DNA from: Paenibacillus segetis
GTDB taxonomy: Bacteria > Bacillota > Bacilli > Paenibacillales > Paenibacillaceae
Assembly: GCF_014639155.1 (NCBI RefSeq)
Contig: NZ_BMFT01000001.1
Coordinates: 3,395,990 to 3,459,989, forward strand
Length of the DNA: 64,000 nt
Direction: 5' to 3'
This document shows positions 59,806 through 64,000 of this stretch, one piece after another (position 1 is the first letter of the stretch; each line of letters begins with the position of its first letter). A program made the position numbers and the translations under genes. Below the pieces are notes generated by a model, which was not told the origin of the DNA, made no database searches, and worked only from the letters and a program-made list of their open reading frames with translations.

Positions 59806-61165
59806 TTCTCTTCTGCACCTCACTTATTAAAATTTGATATTTTCGTTGTTGCTCTAAGGATGCACTATGTCTGAATTGTTCAAACAGACCAACACATCTA
59901 ATAATACAAGCTTCACTATTTATTGTAGCAGAAGATTCCAAACTTCCCAATATATATTTTATTCCAACGTCATATTCGCCCTTATTCAAGTAATAATATG
60001 ATAATTCTGCCGTAAAATGGGTATATCGATCTTCAATAAGTTGTGAATTATAGGTTCCTACTTTCCCTTGTTCATCCCTATATTCAATAATTTCTTGTTC
60101 AAAGCGTGTTAGAATATCGTCAACATTAAATTGATAATAATTAGCTGCCTGAAGTATTTTAAATAGTGCCGGTAGAATTTCATCTTTTCGTTGACTTATA
60201 TATGAAACATACTCGGGTAATACCTTAACGTCTCCCTTCATAAGCCTATATAGATAGGTATTAGCTTCCGCCCAACCTTTAAATCTAGACTTAAGTTGCA
60301 TCGCTTCTTGTGACTCCTCCTTCACCCAACTAAATTCTGAATATAAGGAAACATATTGTAGAGCCTTATCATATTCTTTACGCTCACCATAAGCTGCAGA
60401 ACATAACACATGAGAGTAAGAAATATAAGCGAAAACAGGTATAGAGGGCTCTTTCAACGATTCTTTTCTTTTTGGTTGTTCATATCTGATTTTGTATTGA
60501 ATCTTAGCTTTACTTTCCATTTCTTTTGCCAATATTTCAACCTTATCCCATCGACGTAAAGCATAATAGATATTTGCCAAATCTTTCAGCGCATCAAGTT
60601 GATCTACTTCATCAAGACGGCCAACATAGCCTTCAAACTGCACGGCTGCTCGTAAATTTGCATCCTGATCATCACATAGAGCAATATTAAACAAACGATA
60701 TTGACATAGTGCCAGCCTCTCCGAGTGCTGATATTTTTCCCCTTCAGCCACGCTCTCATAAAGTAGTCCTGCTGCCGCACGTTTCCCTAACTTAAAAAGT
60801 TCTTCTGCCGTATCAAATAATACCGGTGAGTAAGATAGGTTTTCCATCAACATATCTAACACACGCTTAATGCAATCTAACTTGTCCAACTCAGCACAGC
60901 GATATATTAACGGTCTAAGACGACGCCAATTTAGTGTATTTTGATTGAAACACTCTTCTACGTATAGATCGAAAAAGCTCCCCTCCGCAAGACCCATGGC
61001 TTCTGTGATTCGGTCTAGTTGAAGCATTGAAATAGGTCGATTTCCGCTGATAATACTACTAATCGTTCCTGAATTCACCCCTGATGTATCTGCAAACTGG
61101 TTAATCGTTGAGCCATTCCTCCTTAGATAGTCTTCCAACTCTGCGCGAATGGTCGTCTGCATCAT
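59768..61165 (-). CDS. RRNPP-type peptide receptor B (XRE HTH + helical repeats)
   Basis: 465 aa from ATG at 61165 (MMQTTIRAELEDYLRRNG) with AAGGTGG 7 bp upstream. XRE HTH (INQFADTSGVNSGTISSIISGNRPISMLQLDRITEAMGL, about 18-57), then helical repeats. Strongly similar to receptor A along its whole length (YCFN-type core YVEECFNQNTLNWRRLRPLIYRC, QFEGYVGRLDEVDQLDALKDLANIY, YVSYISQRKDEILPALFKIL). It should bind a short peptide in the cytoplasm and act at DNA through the HTH. Its own propeptide ORF overlaps the 3' end. Confidence 0.78.
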   Translation of the reverse strand: MMQTTIRAELEDYLRRNGSTINQFADTSGVNSGTISSIISGNRPISMLQLDRITEAMGLAEGSFFDLYVEECFNQNTLNWRRLRPLIYRCAELDKLDCIKRVLDMLMENLSYSPVLFDTAEELFKLGKRAAAGLLYESVAEGEKYQHSERLALCQYRLFNIALCDDQDANLRAAVQFEGYVGRLDEVDQLDALKDLANIYYALRRWDKVEILAKEMESKAKIQYKIRYEQPKRKESLKEPSIPVFAYISYSHVLCSAAYGERKEYDKALQYVSLYSEFSWVKEESQEAMQLKSRFKGWAEANTYLYRLMKGDVKVLPEYVSYISQRKDEILPALFKILQAANYYQFNVDDILTRFEQEIIEYRDEQGKVGTYNSQLIEDRYTHFTAELSYYYLNKGEYDVGIKYILGSLESSATINSEACIIRCVGLFEQFRHSASLEQQRKYQILISEVQKRNEKKNGYIVGYV

Positions 61166-61219
61166 TTCTAAGCCACCTTCCACTGTTCTTTTTTCAAACA
61201 GTAAATTTCCTTTTCAATA

Positions 61220-61248
61220 ATAATATGGTCAAATATCCCAGAGATCAA
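61220..61248 (-). promoter_or_regulatory. Promoter of receptor B
   Basis: -35 TTGATC, 17-bp spacer, -10 TATTAT. The same arrangement with the same spacer stands before receptor A (TTGACC, TATCAT), and the flanking leader is almost the same in both, so selection or recent duplication is likely. Confidence 0.65.
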
Positions 61249-61253
61249 TTACT

Positions 61254-61379
61254 TTATGTACTATGAAAAAATATCTCTTCTTTTAGAATAATACTAAGCA
61301 AGCGATACTTACGGGTAATTGTTATTACTAGCATAAAAATAATTATAAACAAGTTAATTTTTCTTAATTTTCTTCTCTT
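61254..61379 (-). pseudogene. Propeptide-like reading frame behind receptor A, without its ATG
   Basis: Aligned with the receptor B propeptide at the same place in the receptor 3' end, this frame reads KRRKLRKINLFIIIFMLVIT and ends KEEIFFHST. The codon matching the start ATG is AAG (61377-61379). Basic start and hydrophobic core remain, but the tail is long and charged. A TTG or an internal ATG at 61334 could start it, neither with a ribosome site. Most likely a decayed propeptide gene. Confidence 0.6.
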
Positions 61380-62724
61380 TTCGTCTTCGCATTATTTCTA
61401 GATACGTTTGTTGTGCCTCCAGGGTTGCGGTATTTCGAAATCGCTCAAACAGACTAACACATTTAATAATACACTCATCACTGTTGATTAAAGTTGAAAA
61501 TTCCAAGCTTTCCAGTATACACTTTATTCCTCTATCATATTCTCCCTTGTTCAAATAGTAGTCAGCTAGTTCTGCCATAAAATGAATATATCGATCTTCA
61601 GTAACCTGTGAGTTGTAAGATCCTGTGTTCCCATGCTGAGCTCTAAACGTAAAAATTTCTTTTTCAAAACGTGAGAGGATTTCATCTACATTAATTTGAT
61701 AGGTATTGGCTGCTTGAAGAATCTTAACTAAAGCCGGGAGAATTTCATCTTTTCGTTGACTTATATAAGCAACATACTCGGGTAATACCTTAACATCTCC
61801 CTTTAAAAGTCTATAAAGATAGGTATTAGCCTTTGCCCATTCTTTAAATTTACTTACCATTCGCTGCGCTTCCTGTGACTCCTCCTTGATCCAACTAAAG
61901 TCTGAATAAAAGGAAACGTGATATAATGCTATATCGTATTCTTTACGCTCATCGTAAACAGCCGAACATAATACATGCGAGTATGCGATATAAGCAAATA
62001 AAGGCATCATGGGTTCTTTGAGTAATCTTATTTTTTTCATATGCTCAAATCTTTGTTTATACTGAATAGTTGCTTTTTGGCCCATTTCCACAGCGAATTT
62101 CTCCATTTTATCCCATCGGTGTAAAGAACCATATGTATTTGCTAAATCCTTGAGTGCATCAAGCTGATCTATCTCATCAAGTCGATCTATGTAACCTTCG
62201 AATTGTACTGCAGCTCGTAAATTTGCATCTTGGTCTTTGCCCAGTGCAATAATAAACAATCGATACTGACAGAGAGCGAGCCGTTCCGAATGCTGGTATT
62301 TTTCACCGTCAGCTACACTTTTATATAACAATGCCGCAGCCTCACGTTTATCTTGCTTAAATAATGCTTCTGCTATATCAAATAATGCAGGAGCATACGA
62401 TAGATCATCCATCATCATACCTAATACTCGCAGAATACAATCTAACTTATCTAGCTCTGCGCAACGATATAAGAGTGGCCGTATACGCCGCCAATTAATC
62501 GTAGAATGGTCAAAACATTCATTCACATAAATATCATAGAAGAAGCCTTCCGTAAGCCCCATCGCTTCAGTAATTCGATCTAATTGCAACATGGAGATAG
62601 GTCGATTGCCTTTGATAACACTACTGATCGTGCCCGAATTCACCCCTGATGACTCTGCAAATTGGGTAATCGTAATCCTATTCTTCCGAAGATAGTCTTC
62701 TAGCTCTGCCCGAATAGTCTGCAT
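61354..62724 (-). CDS. RRNPP-type peptide receptor A (XRE HTH + helical repeats)
   Basis: 456 aa from ATG at 62724 (MQTIRAELEDYLRKN); a GTG five codons earlier is inside the ribosome site AAAGGTGG. XRE HTH (ITQFAESSGVNSGTISSVIKGNRPISMLQLDRI) then helical repeats nearly colinear with receptor B (YVNECFDHSTINWRRIRPLLYRC, QFEGYIDRLDEIDQLDALKDLANTY, YVAYISQRKDEILPALVKIL). Same predicted role. It lies first in the array, just after the tRNA operon terminator, and has no intact propeptide ORF behind it. Confidence 0.76.
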   Translation of the reverse strand: MQTIRAELEDYLRKNRITITQFAESSGVNSGTISSVIKGNRPISMLQLDRITEAMGLTEGFFYDIYVNECFDHSTINWRRIRPLLYRCAELDKLDCILRVLGMMMDDLSYAPALFDIAEALFKQDKREAAALLYKSVADGEKYQHSERLALCQYRLFIIALGKDQDANLRAAVQFEGYIDRLDEIDQLDALKDLANTYGSLHRWDKMEKFAVEMGQKATIQYKQRFEHMKKIRLLKEPMMPLFAYIAYSHVLCSAVYDERKEYDIALYHVSFYSDFSWIKEESQEAQRMVSKFKEWAKANTYLYRLLKGDVKVLPEYVAYISQRKDEILPALVKILQAANTYQINVDEILSRFEKEIFTFRAQHGNTGSYNSQVTEDRYIHFMAELADYYLNKGEYDRGIKCILESLEFSTLINSDECIIKCVSLFERFRNTATLEAQQTYLEIMRRRKEKKIKKN

Positions 62725-62782
62725 TATATTTGAAGCCACCTTTCACTGTTCAATAACACAAACAGCAAATTGCCTTTCATTA

Positions 62783-62811
62783 ATGATATGGTCACATCTT
62801 CCAGAGGTCAA
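62783..62811 (-). promoter_or_regulatory. Promoter of receptor A
   Basis: -35 TTGACC, 17-bp spacer, -10 TATCAT, preceded by TACATAAAGTAA as in receptor B. It lies about 60 bp before the start codon and behind the tRNA terminator. Confidence 0.65.
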
Positions 62812-62890
62812 TTACTTTATGTACATTTGCGAATTAGTAAAATATATGTATAACATAACTAAAGCTCAATTTAAAAAGAAAATACAACAA

Positions 62891-62936
62891 AATAGGCTTA
62901 TAAAACTGCTCAGATAAGCAATTTTATAAGCCTATT
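62891..62936 (-). terminator. Terminator of the rRNA-tRNA operon
   Basis: AATAGGCTTATAAAA/TTTTATAAGCCTATT stem followed on the minus strand by TTGTTGTATTTTC. It ends the 5S-tRNA transcript just behind tRNA-Leu. Confidence 0.85.
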
Positions 62937-62943
62937 TCAGGTA

Positions 62944-63022
62944 TACCGGCGAGAGGACTCGAACCTCCACGGTTTCCCACTCGATTTTGAGTCGAGCGCG
63001 TCTGCCATTCCGCCACGCCGGC
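62944..63022 (-). tRNA. tRNA-Leu (anticodon CAA)
   Basis: Acceptor GCCGGCG/CGCCGGT, class II variable arm, anticodon loop CTCAAAA, T arm TTCGAGT. CCA not encoded. Confidence 0.92.
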
Positions 63023-63044
63023 ACGTAATACAAAAATATAATGG

Positions 63045-63118
63045 CGCGCCCTGAGAGATTCGAACTCCCGACCTTTTGATTCGTAGTCAAACGCTCTATC
63101 CAGCTGAGCTAAGGGCGC
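63045..63118 (-). tRNA. tRNA-Arg (anticodon ACG)
   Basis: Acceptor GCGCCCT/AGGGCGC, anticodon loop CTACGAA, T arm TTCGAAT. CCA not encoded. Confidence 0.93.
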
Positions 63119-63124
63119 AAAATA

Positions 63125-63199
63125 TGGAGCGGACGACGGGAATCGAACCCGCGACCCTCGCCTTGGCAAGGCGATGCTCTACCGCTGAGCCACGTCCGC
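63125..63199 (-). tRNA. tRNA-Gly (anticodon GCC)
   Basis: Acceptor GCGGACG/CGTCCGC, anticodon loop TTGCCAA, T arm TTCGATT, CCA encoded. Confidence 0.94.
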
Positions 63200-63218
63200 A
63201 AAAATAATATGTGTGAAG

Positions 63219-63294
63219 TGGTGAGCCATGAAGGACTCGAACCTTCGACACCCTGATTAAAAGTCAGGTGCTCTACCAACTGAGCTAATGGCTC
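63219..63294 (-). tRNA. tRNA-Lys (anticodon TTT)
   Basis: Acceptor GAGCCAT/ATGGCTC, anticodon loop CTTTTAA, T arm TTCGAGT, CCA encoded. A substrate of MnmA coded in this window. Confidence 0.94.
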
Positions 63295-63326
63295 TTAAAC
63301 AGAAGATTACTCTATTAAGTAAATAA

Positions 63327-63403
63327 TGGCGGAGCCGACGGGATTCGAACCCGCGGTCTCCTGCGTGACAGGCAGGCATGTTAGGCCTCTACACCACGGC
63401 TCC
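63327..63403 (-). tRNA. tRNA-Asp (anticodon GTC)
   Basis: Acceptor GGAGCCG/CGGCTCC, anticodon loop CTGTCAC, T arm TTCGAAT, CCA encoded. Wobble G is a target of Tgt/QueA. Confidence 0.94.
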
Positions 63404-63419
63404 ACACTAAGTAAATCAA

Positions 63420-63493
<74 letters not shown>

Positions 63494-63522
63494 TCATTTA
63501 AGAAAGTATTCATTTGTATTCA

Positions 63523-63598
63523 TGGTGGAGGCTGAGGGGTTCGAACCCCCGACCCTCTGCTTGTAAGGCAGATGCTCTCCCAGCTGAGCTAAGCCTCC
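63523..63598 (-). tRNA. tRNA-Val (anticodon TAC)
   Basis: Acceptor GGAGGCT/AGCCTCC, anticodon loop CTTACAA, T arm TTCGAAC, CCA encoded. Confidence 0.94.
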
Positions 63599-63605
63599 GA
63601 ATGTA

Positions 63606-63680
63606 TGGTGACCCGTAGGGGAATCGAACCCCTGTTACCTCCGTGAAAGGGAGGTGTCTTAACCGCTTGACCAACGGGCC
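63606..63680 (-). tRNA. tRNA-Glu (anticodon TTC)
   Basis: Acceptor GGCCCGT/ACGGGTC, anticodon loop CTTTCAC, T arm TTCGATT, CCA encoded. Confidence 0.94.
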
Positions 63681-63700
63681 TCAATTAAGTCCAAGTTTGC

Positions 63701-63793
63701 TGGCGGAGAGTGAGGGATTCGAACCCTCGAGACGCTTGTGACGCCTACACGATTTCCAATCGTGCTCCTTCGGCCAAACTCGGACAACTCTCC
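63701..63793 (-). tRNA. tRNA-Ser (anticodon GGA)
   Basis: Class II tRNA of 93 nt with a long variable arm; acceptor GGAGAGT/ACTCTCC, anticodon loop TTGGAAA, CCA encoded. Confidence 0.94.
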
Positions 63794-63797
63794 AAAG

Positions 63798-63873
63798 TGG
63801 CTCCCCGAACAGGACTCGAACCTGTGACAACTCGATTAACAGTCGAGTGCTCTACCAACTGAGCTATCAGGGA
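63798..63873 (-). tRNA. tRNA-Asn (anticodon GTT)
   Basis: Acceptor TCCCTGA/TCGGGGA, anticodon loop CTGTTAA, T arm TTCGAGT, CCA encoded. First tRNA behind the 5S gene. Confidence 0.94.
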
Positions 63874-63912
63874 ATAATTCACGCAGTTTCGATTAAGAAC
63901 CTGCGTAAGTTT

Positions 63913-64000
63913 GCTTGGCGGCGTCCTACTCTCCCAGGACCCTGCGGTCCAAGTACCATCGGCGCTGGAGGGCTTAACGGTCGTGTTCGGGATGGGTACG
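63913..64000 (-). rRNA. rrf: 5S rRNA, 3' part
   Basis: The minus strand reads CCATCCCGAACACGACCGTTAAG, then CGCCGATGGTAC, GGGAGAGTAGGACGCCGCCAAGC: the 5S core and 3' end. The 5' end lies beyond the window, so an rRNA operon begins to the right and ends with the ten tRNAs. Confidence 0.95.

Noticed and set aside
61254..61334. 26-aa ORF from ATG 61334 behind receptor A (MLVITITRKYR)
   Set aside because: No ribosome site and the hydrophobic part is truncated at this ATG; better read as the remains of the longer propeptide frame.
62924..63169. Apparent 81-aa minus-strand ORF across the tRNA-Leu, tRNA-Arg and tRNA-Gly genes
   Set aside because: It is only the tRNA sequences read in frame; the GEWQTRST-type words are a known artefact of tRNA clusters.

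Overview
The window looks like a chromosomal segment of a Paenibacillus-type Firmicute. The evidence is the gene order, which closely follows the Bacillus subtilis yrr/yrv/yrb region (mltG-ruvX-ireB-alaS, iscS-mnmA-cymR-rarA, tcdA-aspS-hisS, dtd-relA-apt-recJ-secF-secD-comN-spoVB, yajC-tgt-queA-ruvB-ruvA-ruvC-bofC). Further support comes from the sporulation genes, the T-box leaders on synthetase genes, the strong AGGAGG-type ribosome sites and the SLH-domain surface protein. Most genes lie on the minus strand.

Layout. 1-7.1 kb: end of a U32-family tRNA hydroxylation gene, mltG, two DUF1292 genes, ruvX, ireB, alaS with its T-box, and an AI-2E-family permease. 7.3-10.9 kb: SLH protein, zinc-ribbon protein, PRC-barrel protein and cysteine desulfurase. 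11-18.3 kb: a catabolic insertion not found here in B. subtilis, made of murQ-murP-mupG-murR for MurNAc/muropeptide recycling, then a glcD-glcF-type FAD/Fe-S 2-hydroxyacid dehydrogenase that could burn the D-lactate released by MurQ. 18.6-30.5 kb: cymR, mnmA, rarA, a CD3324-family regulator with upstream small ORFs, an HNH nuclease, a HelD-like helicase, an ArsR-type regulator with an MFS exporter behind a 38-bp perfect palindrome, tcdA and aspS. 30.5-31.1 kb: a GC-rich hairpin island between aspS and hisS. 31.1-57.2 kb: hisS with T-box, dtd, relA, uracil permease, apt, recJ, a CDF-like protein, secDF, comN, spoVB and its neighbours, yajC-tgt-queA, a SpoIID-type protein, ruvBAC and bofC.

57.3-64 kb is the accessory region. 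After a tRNA-Pro come three tandem paralogous HTH(XRE)+helical-repeat proteins of about 460 residues, which resemble RRNPP peptide receptors. Directly downstream of, and overlapping, two of them are unannotated small ORFs with secretion-type propeptide layout (34 and 38 aa). Behind the third is a matching reading frame whose expected ATG is AAG. The last receptor-propeptide pair is followed after about 40 bp by a 56-aa Spo0E-like protein, suggesting a receptor - signal peptide - Spo0A-P phosphatase unit. The window ends with ten tRNA genes and the 3' part of a 5S rRNA, all reading leftward towards the receptor array.

How the parts may work together: most of the window is housekeeping (translation, tRNA modification, recombination, secretion, stringent response). 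The accessory pieces suggest two circuits: cell-wall sugar salvage coupled to D-lactate oxidation, and peptide signalling possibly feeding into sporulation. All functional statements rest on reading the translated sequences and on family knowledge; no searches were run.
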